DNA from: Wansuia hejianensis
GTDB lineage: Bacteria > Bacillota > Clostridia > Lachnospirales > Lachnospiraceae
Assembly (NCBI RefSeq): GCF_014337215.1
Contig: NZ_CP060635.1
Span: forward strand, 261,501 to 325,500
Direction of reading: 5' to 3'
Length of the DNA: 64,000 nucleotides
The position numbers and the translations under genes are program-made. Within the stretch, counting starts at the first letter, position 1, and every line of letters begins with the position of its first letter. The notes beneath the pieces are model-generated. The model was given only the letters and a program-made list of their open reading frames with translations. It did no database searches and was not told where the DNA came from. This document shows, in pieces, positions 8,260 to 17,316 of the stretch.

Positions 8260-9852
8260 ATGAAAAAACGAGTAGTTACAGCATTTCTTTGTATGGCGCT
8301 GGCCGCCGGCCTGACAGCCTGCGGAACTGGTAAAGGGGAAAATACAGCTTCTTCCCCGTCGGCGGATACATCCTCTGATGCGGCAGCAGCCAGCCAGGAT
8401 GAAGGAACAGAAGAATCACATATTAATATGGCGTTATTCACCTATATCGAAGGGTTGGACCCGGCAGAGGGCTGGGGCGGCTGGAACCTGACACGCTGCG
8501 GTGTGGGAGAGACGCTGATTACTGTGAATGAAGACATGGAATTTGAGGGGCAGCTGGCGGATGAGTGGGAACAATTAGATGATGTAACCTATCGCGTACA
8601 TATCCGTCAGGGTGTTAAATTCAGCAATGGGACGGAGCTGACGCCTGAGATTGTGAAAGCGTCCCTGGAGCGCTCCATTGAACAGAACTCCAGAGGCGGC
8701 GCGCTGAAATTAGCATCTATCGAGGTCGACGGTGAAAATCTGATTTTTACAACAGAGGAGCCGTTCAGTGCATTTATCGCTAATCTGACGGAGCCCATGT
8801 ATTGCATTATCGACACCACAGCGGATCTGGAAGAGGCGGCTTCCAAGCCGGTCTGCACAGGACCGTACATGGTGACGGAATATGTGTCTGAGGAAAAGAT
8901 TGAGCTGGCCGTCAATGAGAATTACTGGGGCGATATTCCGAGCATTGAAACCATCACAGCCCTGAATATCGGATCGGATACTAAAACAGAGGCGATTCTT
9001 GCCGGAGACATTGACCTGGCTCAAGGCGCCAGCAATACGACTTTAAGCCAGCTGGAAGGTGTGGATGATATCGAACTGGCGACTGTTACCGGAACAAGGG
9101 AAAGCGATATTGTCTTCAATTGCGCAGAAGGAAGTAAGTTATCTGATGTAAAGCTGCGTCAGGCATTGTCCTACGCAACAGATCGTGAAGTAGTAGCAGA
9201 GGTGGCTGGAAACGGGTACGCGCAGCCTTTGGGTACAGCTTTTCCTGATACGGTTGGTTATGATTCTGATAAAGTAACAGGCCAGTCCCACGATCCGGAC
9301 AAGGCGGCAGAGCTTCTGAAGGAGGCCGGCTATGAGGATACGGACGGTAACGGATTTGTGGAGAAGGACGGACAGGAGCTTGTGATCACAATTTCGCTGT
9401 CCAGCTCATCCTCTACGGCGGTGTCTGAGGCGCTGCAGGACCTGTGGCAGACAGCGGGCGTGCATACGGAGATCGAAATGCTGGAAAACGTAAAAGATAA
9501 GCGGGACAGCGGTGATTTTGACGTTATCTTTGACGGCTGGCAGACAGTAAATGCAGGTGATGGACAGTATTATCTGGCATCACGGTGGCAGACAGGCGGA
9601 ACAGATAATTATGGTAAATATTCCAGCGAAGAATTTGATGCAGTAATGAAAAAACTAGATGAAGCCTTTGATCAGGAAGAACGTGTGGAGGCATTTGTGG
9701 AGGCTCAGCAGATACTGGCGGATGACTGTCCGTGCCTGTGGCTGTATGCAAATGACAATATCACTCTTATCAATACGGAAAAGGTGAACAATGTCACCAT
9801 GTTCCCGATTGATTATTATCTGGTGACTCCGGAATGGAGCGCCGGAAAATAA
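8260..9852 (+). CDS. Extracellular solute-binding lipoprotein, family 5 (peptide/nickel type)
   Basis: 530 residues. A lipoprotein signal peptide ends in the lipobox LTAC at about residues 18-21, followed by a Ser/Ala-rich tether. The mature protein has the SBP_bac_5 architecture: an early RCGVGETL segment, then RVHIRQGVKFSNG, and a C-terminal DPDKAAELLKEAGY. The RxGVGE stretch is seen in many metal- or metallophore-binding members. A 124-nt gap separates it from the permease gene, so it may have its own expression level. The cobalamin riboswitch upstream suggests cobalt or a cobalt chelate as ligand, which is inference. Confidence 0.9.
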   Translation: MKKRVVTAFLCMALAAGLTACGTGKGENTASSPSADTSSDAAAASQDEGTEESHINMALFTYIEGLDPAEGWGGWNLTRCGVGETLITVNEDMEFEGQLADEWEQLDDVTYRVHIRQGVKFSNGTELTPEIVKASLERSIEQNSRGGALKLASIEVDGENLIFTTEEPFSAFIANLTEPMYCIIDTTADLEEAASKPVCTGPYMVTEYVSEEKIELAVNENYWGDIPSIETITALNIGSDTKTEAILAGDIDLAQGASNTTLSQLEGVDDIELATVTGTRESDIVFNCAEGSKLSDVKLRQALSYATDREVVAEVAGNGYAQPLGTAFPDTVGYDSDKVTGQSHDPDKAAELLKEAGYEDTDGNGFVEKDGQELVITISLSSSSSTAVSEALQDLWQTAGVHTEIEMLENVKDKRDSGDFDVIFDGWQTVNAGDGQYYLASRWQTGGTDNYGKYSSEEFDAVMKKLDEAFDQEERVEAFVEAQQILADDCPCLWLYANDNITLINTEKVNNVTMFPIDYYLVTPEWSAGK

Positions 9853-9868
9853 GGGGAAGGAATCAGAT

Positions 9869-10666
9869 ATGAGCATTTTGCGGATTGAGAATTGCAGCAT
9901 CAGCTATGATGAGGATAAGTATGCGGTAGAACAGGTATCCCTGGACGTAGAAGAGGGGGAAATTGTGAGTATTGTAGGCGAGAGCGGAAGCGGGAAAACA
10001 ACCCTGATCCGTGGTGTCATGGGCCTGCTCCCGTCCGGAGGCCAAATATCCGGAGGAAAAATATGGTTCAAGGACAGGGAACTGACAGCGATGACGGAGG
10101 CTGAGCTGCAGGCAATCCGCGGAAAACTGATGGCGATGATTTTTCAGGACCCGGGCCTTTCCCTGGACCCGGTAAACCGGATAGAATCTCAATACAGGGA
10201 ATCGATTCGCACCCATAACAAAAGGCTTTCCAGGGATACCTGCCGGGATATGGCGAAGAAGATGCTGAAGGCTATGCATCTGACAGATGCAGACCGTGTG
10301 CTGCGCTCCTATCCCATTGAGCTGAGCGGGGGAATGAAGCAGCGTGTCGGCATAGCCATGGGCATGACAGCCCGGCCGCTGCTGCTGCTGGCAGACGAGC
10401 CTACCAGCGCGCTGGATGTGACGATTCAGGCTCAGGTGGTCCGGGAGATGAAGGAACTGAGAGATACTTATGGGACGTCTATCGTGCTGGTGACCCATAA
10501 TATGGGGGTGGCGTCTTACCTGTCTGATAAAATCGGTGTGATGAACCAGGGAAGGCTGGTCGAGTACGGCACCCGCGGGGAAGTGATTTTCCATCCGAAG
10601 GAAGCGTATACGCGGAGCCTTTTAGACGCGGTTCCAAAGCTGGGAGGGAAGCGATATGGAGAATGA
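9869..10666 (+). CDS. ABC transporter ATP-binding protein, DppD/NikD type
   Basis: 265 residues with Walker A GESGSGKTT at 37-45, the Q-loop in MIFQDPGLSLDP, signature LSGGMKQR, Walker B LLLADEPTSALD and an H-switch in VTHNMGV. The C-terminal OppD/F-type extension is short and lacks the Cys-rich tail. An AGGGGAAGG site lies just upstream of the ATG. It overlaps the next ATPase gene by 11 nt. Confidence 0.93.
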   Translation: MSILRIENCSISYDEDKYAVEQVSLDVEEGEIVSIVGESGSGKTTLIRGVMGLLPSGGQISGGKIWFKDRELTAMTEAELQAIRGKLMAMIFQDPGLSLDPVNRIESQYRESIRTHNKRLSRDTCRDMAKKMLKAMHLTDADRVLRSYPIELSGGMKQRVGIAMGMTARPLLLLADEPTSALDVTIQAQVVREMKELRDTYGTSIVLVTHNMGVASYLSDKIGVMNQGRLVEYGTRGEVIFHPKEAYTRSLLDAVPKLGGKRYGE

Positions 10667-11618
10667 AAGGCCGATGGTTGAGATTTCACATCTCTGTAAA
10701 AGGTTTCAGATAGGAAAAAAAGAGCTGTCGGCGGTTTTTGACGTAACACTGACCCTGGCAAAAGGAGAATGCCTGGGTATCGTGGGGGAAAGCGGGTGTG
10801 GGAAAAGCACGCTGATCCGGATGATTATCGGGGCTCTCAGGCCCACGTCCGGACAGGTGCGCGTAGACGGCGTGGATTATTGGTCATTGAAGAGAAGTGA
10901 GCAGAAAGCGTTCCGCAGGAAAATTCAAATGGTATTTCAGGAGCCAATCAGCTCCTTCAGTCCCCGGATGAAAATCGGAAGTTATCTGATGGAGCCCAGG
11001 ATCAACTACGACCGCCTGTCCAGAAAGGAAGCGGAGAGGGAAGCGGAGGCGCTGTTGGAAATGGTAGGTCTGCCGGACACGTTCATGAAGCGTTATCCCC
11101 ACGAATTGTCGGGCGGACAATTGCAGCGTGTGGCCATAGCCAGGGCGTTGGCGGTCAGGCCGGCTCTTCTGGTCTGCGATGAAGCAACCGGAGCGCTGGA
11201 CGTGTCGATTCAGAATCAGATTGTGCAGCTTTTGGTTAAGCTTCAACGGGAACAGGAAGCGGCGTGCCTTTTTATCGGCCATGACCTGGCTCTGGTCAGC
11301 AACGTGAGCCAGAGGATAGCGGTCATGTATCTGGGAAGGATTGTAGAGATCTTAAAAAGTGAATCGCTGGAACGGAAAGCGGCCCATCCTTATACCCAGG
11401 CTCTTCTGGGTGCGGTGCTGGATGTTTACTGCGACCAGGAGGCTGAGCTGCCCCTGCTGAAGGGAGAGCCGCCGAGTCCGCTGGAACTGCCGAAGGGTTG
11501 TGCGTTCGCGGACCGCTGCCCCAGGGCCCATGAAAACTGTTATGAGATGCGCCCCGAATTGAGGGAAATAGCGTCGGGGCATTTTGCGGCCTGCCACAGG
11601 CTGTCAGCAAGGATGTAA
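10656..11618 (+). CDS. ABC transporter ATP-binding protein, DppF/NikE type
   Basis: 320 residues. Walker A is GESGCGKST, the signature LSGGQLQR, Walker B LLVCDEATGALD and the switch His is in IGHDLAL. The C-terminal part is an OppF-type tail with GCAFADRCPRAHENC, a cysteine motif common in oligopeptide and nickel systems. It is the last gene of the operon and is followed closely by a strong terminator and a group II intron. Confidence 0.93.
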   Translation: MENERPMVEISHLCKRFQIGKKELSAVFDVTLTLAKGECLGIVGESGCGKSTLIRMIIGALRPTSGQVRVDGVDYWSLKRSEQKAFRRKIQMVFQEPISSFSPRMKIGSYLMEPRINYDRLSRKEAEREAEALLEMVGLPDTFMKRYPHELSGGQLQRVAIARALAVRPALLVCDEATGALDVSIQNQIVQLLVKLQREQEAACLFIGHDLALVSNVSQRIAVMYLGRIVEILKSESLERKAAHPYTQALLGAVLDVYCDQEAELPLLKGEPPSPLELPKGCAFADRCPRAHENCYEMRPELREIASGHFAACHRLSARM

Positions 11619-11645
11619 TTCATAAATTTTAAGACAGAGAAAAGA

Positions 11646-11683
11646 TATCGCCAGAACCGGCATTTGCCGGAACTGGCGATTTT
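11646..11683 (+). terminator. Operon terminator, insertion site of the group II intron
   Basis: ATCGCCAGAACCGGCA and its partner TGCCGGAACTGGCGAT form a long near-perfect stem followed by TTTT. The intron begins at the next base. Confidence 0.85.
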
Positions 11684-13527
11684 GTTTGCCCAGCATGGGC
11701 GTATTCTAATGGGTGAAAGTCCCTAGTGCGCGTAGGCAACGACGAAGCACATAGCCGAACAGCAAGGGTGTCCGCCGTGAGGCGGAATCTGAAAGAAGCT
11801 GTGAGCAAATCTCTGACCTGACGGACAGGAATCGCATATAAGGCTCGGAAATACGGATAAGGTGGCAAAAGGCACTGAAGTCCAAAAGGTTGCCGGAAGT
11901 ACGAGTAAATGCGGCAGGGACATGGAGAGAAAGAATGCGCACCTTAACTGGGGAGGTCTTACTGGCGTTTCATCAGCCGTAGCAACAGCGAACAGTGAGA
12001 AGTCAGCAGAAGCCATAGTAGTGGGGAAGTTCCTGTAATGGGAATGGAGCGAAGGGCTGAACAATCAATCAGTTGAAGTACGTTCCACTTCGTAGCCGGA
12101 GCAACGTCTGACGATAACTTCAAAGGCGGCAAAGGCAAAAGGGGCAGAAAGGAAACAACGCATGGACACAGGTAGTCTAATGGAGCAGATATTGAGCAAA
12201 GAAAACCTTAATGCGGCATATCTGCAAGTCGTCAGGAACAAAGGAGCAGCAGGGGTAGACGGAATGACCGTTGAAGAACTAGGCCCATACCTTTCGGAAA
12301 ACGGCGAAAACATCAGGGAACAGCTGCGGACGAGAAAGTATAAGCCGCAGCCGGTACGCAGAGTGGAGATACCGAAGCCGGACGGTGGAATAAGGAACCT
12401 GGGAGTGCCGACGGTGGCCGATCGTTTTGTACAACAGGCGGTAGCACAGGAGCTGACTCCGATATTTGAGGAGCAGTTTCATGACCACAGCTATGGATTC
12501 AGACCAAACCGGTGCGCACAGCAGGCAGTCTTAAAAGCACTGGAGATAATGAATGACGGACACAGTTGGATAGTAGACATCGACCTTGCGAAGTTCTTTG
12601 ATACAGTAGACCATGACAAGCTGATGACAATCATCGGACGAACCATAAAGGACGGGGATGTGATATCAGTGGTAAGAAAGTTTCTGGCCAGCGGAGTGAT
12701 GATAGACGATGAGTATGAAGATACAATAGTCGGCACACCGCAGGGAGGGAATATCTCGCCATTATTAGCGAACATCATGCTCAACGAGTTGGACAAGGAA
12801 CTGGAAGCAAGGGGACTGGATTTTGTCAGGTATGCAGATGACCTCATCATCATGGTCGGGAGCAGGCAGGCGGCGGAACGGGTCATGAAGAGTGTGACGA
12901 GATTTATAGAGAATAAACTCGGACTCAAAGTGAATGGCGAAAAGAGCAAGGTGGATCAACCGAAAGGCATAAAGTATCTCGGGTATGGATTTTACTATGA
13001 CACATTTGCCAAAGGATATAAAGCCAGACCACACACGAAAGCGGTGGAAAAGTTCAAGGAGCAAATGAAGGAACTTACATGTAGGAGTTGGGGAGTCAGC
13101 AACACCTATAAGGTGAAGAAACTCAACCAACTGATACGAGGATGGATTAATTACTTCAAAATCGGAAGCATGAAAAGGTTATGTAGAAAGCTCGATAAGC
13201 ATATCCGCTTTAGAATGCGAATGTGTATCTGGAAACACTGGAAAACACCTAAGAACAGGGAAAAGAATCTTATCAAGCTCAGACTGCCACGGTGTGGGGC
13301 GCATGGTATTTCGTATGCAAAGGGATATGCCAGAGTGAGCAGAAGCTGGAATCTCCACATCGGTATCAGTAAAGAGAGACTGGCTAAGTTTGGGCTTGTA
13401 TCTATGGAGGACTACTACGCCGAAAGGCGGGTTACTTGTTAAGTTGATTGAACCGCCGTGTACCGAACGGTACGCACGGTGGTGTGAGAGGTCGGTAGGC
13501 GAAATAATCGCCTACCTCCTACTCGAT
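11684..13527 (+). mobile_element. Group II intron with encoded reverse transcriptase
   Basis: The 5' end is placed at GTTTG (11684), because the next bases, GCCCAGCATGGGC, form the first stem-loop typical of such introns, followed by GGGTGAAAGTCCC. The RNA domain I-III region fills 11.7-12.15 kb. Domain V is near 13445-13490 (TTGAACCGCCGTG and CACGGTGGTGTGAG arms) and domain VI follows as a GTAGGCG/CGCCTAC hairpin. The 3' end is near ACTCGAT (13527). The ends are uncertain by several bases. The intron lies immediately behind a transcription terminator, the target choice known for group IIC introns. Confidence 0.85.
12162..13442 (+). CDS. ltrA: Group II intron reverse transcriptase/maturase
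   Basis: 426 residues. The fingers-palm reverse-transcriptase domain includes KFFDTVDHD, the TPQGGNISPLL motif and the catalytic RYADDLIIM at about 222-230, all intact. A maturase (domain X) region with LNQLIRGWINYF follows. The C-terminus stops at about residue 420 with no HNH endonuclease or CxxC pairs, the state found in endonuclease-less intron classes such as C and D. It is encoded in domain IV of the intron, between its 5' RNA domains and domain V. No frameshift is seen, so the element may be active. Confidence 0.95.
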   Translation: MDTGSLMEQILSKENLNAAYLQVVRNKGAAGVDGMTVEELGPYLSENGENIREQLRTRKYKPQPVRRVEIPKPDGGIRNLGVPTVADRFVQQAVAQELTPIFEEQFHDHSYGFRPNRCAQQAVLKALEIMNDGHSWIVDIDLAKFFDTVDHDKLMTIIGRTIKDGDVISVVRKFLASGVMIDDEYEDTIVGTPQGGNISPLLANIMLNELDKELEARGLDFVRYADDLIIMVGSRQAAERVMKSVTRFIENKLGLKVNGEKSKVDQPKGIKYLGYGFYYDTFAKGYKARPHTKAVEKFKEQMKELTCRSWGVSNTYKVKKLNQLIRGWINYFKIGSMKRLCRKLDKHIRFRMRMCIWKHWKTPKNREKNLIKLRLPRCGAHGISYAKGYARVSRSWNLHIGISKERLAKFGLVSMEDYYAERRVTC

Positions 13528-13549
13528 TGATTAAAGCTCTGTTTTATGT

Positions 13550-14494
13550 TTACCATAGTTTCTTTAAATTGAAATAGTCGTCCATGGAATTGACAAAAGC
13601 ATTGGTAACGGTACGGTTTTTTCTGCGCCTCTTAACGAGCATAATCTGATTGGTAGCGATAGAACGCTCCAATGGGACATAGATGACGTTGGCCATAGGC
13701 CGGAACTCAACGCTGGGATAGCCCACAAAGCAATATCTGTGCTGATTTATAGCGATCTGGCTGCAGGTCTCTATATTGGAAATCCGGCTGACATTTTGTA
13801 ACTCATGCCCCCAGTCCATGAGAATCTGTTCACTCTCTGTTTTCTGTGAAGGAGTGCCGGTATACAGCAGCATGGGCAGATGCTCCAGAACGGTCAGCGG
13901 AATTCTGTCATATTCTGCGAGAGGGTCATTTTGAGGAATCTGGAGGCAGAGTTCATCCTCGAACAGAAAATAACAGTGGTAATTTTTCTCAGTTTTTTTC
14001 TTCAAGGCCGGTAATTTAGCAGAAACCTCATTGGTTAATATAATATCTGGCATTTTGCTGTCGTTCGTGGTGGAAAACAAGAAGTCCCGGATTTCTATGC
14101 TGCTTTTTTTATCAATCTGCACGGGGGTATTGGTGTAATCTACCATCAGGATATTGACTGCACCGAAAGCTATAAGTTCCATAACCGCGCAGCAGGACAT
14201 GAAAACAGGCAGCTGGCTGTCATCCTGTACTGGTGGCTCCTGCACATGAAAATGGGCATTTAAGGCGGCGATATCCTCAATGACTTTTTGAATCAGGAGG
14301 TAAGCTTTTTCGCCTGCCTCTGTCAACTGAATGCCGGTACGGGAACGCAGATAGAGGGTTGTATTCCATTCAGCTTCCAATTGAATCATGGCTTTGCTGA
14401 TGCTTTGCGCAGAAAGAAACAGACGTTCACTGGCCTTGCGGATGGAGCCTGTTTCTGCTATTTCCTGAAAAATGTAGAGCTGTTCCAGTCTCAT
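13550..14494 (-). CDS. LysR-family transcriptional regulator
   Basis: About 314 residues. The N-terminal winged helix (1-60) shows LEQLYIFQEIAETGSIRKAS and LFLSAQSISKAM. The effector domain with two periplasmic-binding-protein-like lobes follows. The ATG at 14494 has AGGA just upstream; an ATG at 14515 is also possible but has no such site. It is divergent from the carrier gene at 14696. The intergenic region holds a perfect TGTGTCA-N9-TGACACA repeat that overlaps its own -35 site, so it probably controls both directions. The inducer is unknown; a small anion moved by the neighbouring carrier is a reasonable guess. Confidence 0.9.
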   Translation of the reverse strand: MRLEQLYIFQEIAETGSIRKASERLFLSAQSISKAMIQLEAEWNTTLYLRSRTGIQLTEAGEKAYLLIQKVIEDIAALNAHFHVQEPPVQDDSQLPVFMSCCAVMELIAFGAVNILMVDYTNTPVQIDKKSSIEIRDFLFSTTNDSKMPDIILTNEVSAKLPALKKKTEKNYHCYFLFEDELCLQIPQNDPLAEYDRIPLTVLEHLPMLLYTGTPSQKTESEQILMDWGHELQNVSRISNIETCSQIAINQHRYCFVGYPSVEFRPMANVIYVPLERSIATNQIMLVKRRRKNRTVTNAFVNSMDDYFNLKKLW

Positions 14495-14553
14495 TCTTCC
14501 TGACCTCGCTTTCATGTACTGAACTGATAGTATTTTAACATTTTAGATCTCCG

Positions 14554-14576
14554 TGTGTCAACCTGAGGCTGACACA
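14554..14576. promoter_or_regulatory. Perfect inverted repeat, candidate LysR operator
   Basis: TGTGTCA (14554-14560) and TGACACA (14570-14576) flank 9 nt. On the minus strand TTGACA (14556-14561) with TAAAAT (14532-14537) 18 nt away makes a promoter for the LysR gene, so the repeat overlaps its -35 box. Confidence 0.65.
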
Positions 14577-14602
14577 TGACGATTAACGTGCGCAGGCGTT
14601 GC

Positions 14603-14631
14603 TTTACAAAGATAGCATCTGTTCATAAAAT
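14603..14631 (+). promoter_or_regulatory. Promoter for the carrier/UroD-like genes
   Basis: TTTACA at 14603-14608 and TAAAAT at 14626-14631 with a 17-nt spacer, 27 nt downstream of the inverted repeat. Confidence 0.6.
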
Positions 14632-14695
14632 ATAAGTAATCCCGAATATTCAGGAAATGATATCGTACATAACAGAGAATGAGGAGGAACTTGCG

Positions 14696-16132
14696 ATGAG
14701 CAAAAAATACTACGTTAACAGTGCGATTGTGGTGTTACTGATGGTTCTGTTTCGGTTCATACCTCCCTGTGGTTCCATGACTGCCCTGGGAATGACGATT
14801 CTGGGCATTTTCCTTGGAGCTTTATGGGGATGGATTACATGCGACATGATCTGGCCCAGTGTTTTAGCGCTGGTTATGCTGGGATTCAGCGGTTATACGG
14901 AGAATGTAGCGGAAGCGCTGACAAATACTATCAGCAATGGGACTATACAATTGATTTTATGGCTGCTGGTATTTTCGGCGCTTCTTACAACCACCGGAAT
15001 TTCCAAATGGGTTGTAATGAAGCTTGTGAACTCGAGGCTGTGCAAGGGGCATCCCTGGCGGCTTTCGATTATCATCTGCCTGGCAGTCTGGATCTGTGCC
15101 GCATTTGGCGCAGGTTTTGCGGCAATCCTGATTTGCTGGCAGTTTATCTACACGATCTGCGCTCAGGTGGGATATACCAAGGAGGATAAATGGCCTAAGA
15201 TGATGATCTGCGCGATTATTTTCTTCAACGCGCTGGGAGCCCTGGCCCTTCCGTTTCAGGGAGGAGTTGTGGCAAATTTCGGCTTCCTGGCAAAGGCCTC
15301 GAACAGTACCTATGTGAGTTATAATTATGTACAGTACCTGGGCTTCAGTGTGGTGTTCTGTGCAGTGACCATGGTTCTATACCTTCTGTTTTGCCGTTTT
15401 ATCCTGCGGCCGGATATGAGCAGGCTGATGAGCACAATTGATGTCGGCGAAGCAGAGAAACTGGATACCCGACAGAAGATTTCTATAGGCGCTCTGATTG
15501 CATTGATGGCGCTGACGATTTTGCCCAGCTGTCTTCCACAGGGACCGGTGAAAATGTTCATGAGCCGTTTGGGAACCACGGCCTGCGTACTTCTGATTGT
15601 GGCCTTTGTTACCTTTCTCAGGGGAAAAGATGGAAAACCATACTTCACCTTTAAAGAATTGGCGAATAACGGAGTGATGTGGCCCCTGCTGTTCATGGTT
15701 GCAACTGCTACGATGATGGGAGGCGCGCTGTCTGCTCCGGATTCCGGATTTACTGCTACGATTACAGGCATGTTTGCTCCGGTGCTGTCAAACGCCAGTC
15801 CCTTTGCATGTGCTGCGGTGATTGCTCTGGCGACGTTGCTGCTGACAAATTTAATTAATAATACGGTTGCCAGCGCCATTATGATTCCGGTCATGTATCC
15901 CTTTGCGGTACAGCTGGGCATTAATCCGCTGATGATGACTGCAGTCATCTGTTTCTGTGCCAATTGCGGACTGCTTCTGCCCTGTGCAAGCCCGGCAGGC
16001 GCAATGCTGCACGGCAACAAAGAGTGGATCGGCACCAAAGATGTGGAAAAGCACTCGCTTCTGGGTATCCTGGCGCTGGCATTGGCAGCTGTCTTCGTTG
16101 GCATCCCCTTGGGAGCTGTGATCTTTCATTAA
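14696..16132 (+). CDS. SLC13/DASS-type anion carrier
   Basis: About 478 residues with 11-12 hydrophobic helices. The segments LLTNLINNTVASAIMIP and CANCGLLLPCASPAGAM resemble the two SNT-type substrate and sodium motifs of the divalent anion:sodium symporter family (CitT, SLC13). The start at 14696 has GAGGAGG 9 nt upstream. The likely cargo is a carboxylate or sulfate-like anion; the family does not let me choose. It is read with the UroD-like gene 24 nt downstream and is divergent from a LysR regulator, a common arrangement for a catabolic substrate carrier. Confidence 0.85.
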   Translation: MSKKYYVNSAIVVLLMVLFRFIPPCGSMTALGMTILGIFLGALWGWITCDMIWPSVLALVMLGFSGYTENVAEALTNTISNGTIQLILWLLVFSALLTTTGISKWVVMKLVNSRLCKGHPWRLSIIICLAVWICAAFGAGFAAILICWQFIYTICAQVGYTKEDKWPKMMICAIIFFNALGALALPFQGGVVANFGFLAKASNSTYVSYNYVQYLGFSVVFCAVTMVLYLLFCRFILRPDMSRLMSTIDVGEAEKLDTRQKISIGALIALMALTILPSCLPQGPVKMFMSRLGTTACVLLIVAFVTFLRGKDGKPYFTFKELANNGVMWPLLFMVATATMMGGALSAPDSGFTATITGMFAPVLSNASPFACAAVIALATLLLTNLINNTVASAIMIPVMYPFAVQLGINPLMMTAVICFCANCGLLLPCASPAGAMLHGNKEWIGTKDVEKHSLLGILALALAAVFVGIPLGAVIFH

Positions 16133-16156
16133 ACAGAATAAAAAGGAGATTAGGAT

Positions 16157-17164
16157 ATGTTATTAATTAATAACCCGCCGATTACCCCCCGTGAGAATTA
16201 CATACGTGCGGCAAAGCATCGCAATCCCCTGTGGCTGCCCATGAAATCAGATTCTGTGAACTTTGCCCCCCGCATCTATCCGGATAACGTCGCCCGTGCG
16301 TTTGTAGTGGATGGGATGCCTTATGACGGACCGGTAGGCGGAGCAGATATCTTTGGAGTTCAGTGGAAATATATCGATATTGCAGGCGGCTCTATGGTAG
16401 AACCGGGCCGGCCATTTTTAAAAGAGGTTTCTGAATGGAGGGAGAAAGTGTGTTTTCCGGAGCTGGACAGATGGGACTGGGAAAAAAGTGCTGAGGAAAA
16501 CCGGGAATTCCTGAATACAGATAAGCTGGTCACTGCCTGGATCTTTAACGGTTTGTTTGAACGTCTGATATCATTTGTGGATTTTGAAGCGGCGGCTGTT
16601 GCGCTGATCGATGAGGAGCAGCAGGATGACGTGAAAGCATTGTTCCAGGAACTGGCAGACTTTTACAAGCGCCTGATCGACAAGTTTGTTGAATATTATC
16701 ATGTGGACGCCATATTTTTCCATGATGACTGGGGATCACAGAGGGCCCCGTTCTTCTCGCTGGATATCTGCCGTGAAATGATTGTACCATATATGAAACA
16801 GATTGTTGAGCACTGCCATAAGAAAAATCTGATATTCGATTTTCATTCCTGCGGGAAGAATGAGGCTCTGGTGCCGGCTATGCTGGAATGTGGAATGGAT
16901 ATCTGGGGCGGCCAGCCGATGAATGATAAACGGATGCTGGTAGAGGCATACGGGGATCAGATTCTGATTGGAATTCATTGCCCTTATAATCAGGCTGTGC
17001 CTGCGCCTGAAAATGATGAGGAGCTGTATCGGCAGGTGGAGGGATTTCTGGCACCTTATGCGGAGAACATCAAAGAAAAGCCATTTTTCCTTATGGATCT
17101 GAAGCCGGATAACCGTGTCAGAGAAGCGTTCTATAAATGCAGCATGAAGCTGCTGCAGAAATAG
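16157..17164 (+). CDS. Uroporphyrinogen decarboxylase/MtaA-like protein, probable cobalamin-related methyltransferase
   Basis: 335 residues. The fold is that of UroD/MtaA/CmuA (URO-D superfamily). Visible family features are FFHDDWGSQRAPFFS and FDFHSCGKNE, with a second Cys about 43 residues later in GIHCPYNQ. An HxC...C set is used for zinc in methyltransferases such as MtaA, so this copy may act on a methylated substrate rather than on porphyrin. No corrinoid protein or haem genes lie alongside. AAAGGAG precedes the ATG. It is likely co-transcribed with the carrier upstream, so its substrate may be what the carrier imports. Confidence 0.75.
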   Translation: MLLINNPPITPRENYIRAAKHRNPLWLPMKSDSVNFAPRIYPDNVARAFVVDGMPYDGPVGGADIFGVQWKYIDIAGGSMVEPGRPFLKEVSEWREKVCFPELDRWDWEKSAEENREFLNTDKLVTAWIFNGLFERLISFVDFEAAAVALIDEEQQDDVKALFQELADFYKRLIDKFVEYYHVDAIFFHDDWGSQRAPFFSLDICREMIVPYMKQIVEHCHKKNLIFDFHSCGKNEALVPAMLECGMDIWGGQPMNDKRMLVEAYGDQILIGIHCPYNQAVPAPENDEELYRQVEGFLAPYAENIKEKPFFLMDLKPDNRVREAFYKCSMKLLQK

Positions 17165-17316
17165 AAAAACATCCCCAGGGGTAGCTTGTGCAGGAGGAAA
17201 GGAGCTTGTATACTGTATTTAGATTCCAGAGTATCATATAACACATGCCAGCGAAGGGGCAGAAGAACAGTCGGCAATGCCTGCTTGAAAAAATACATAA
17301 ACCCAGGGGGATGTTT

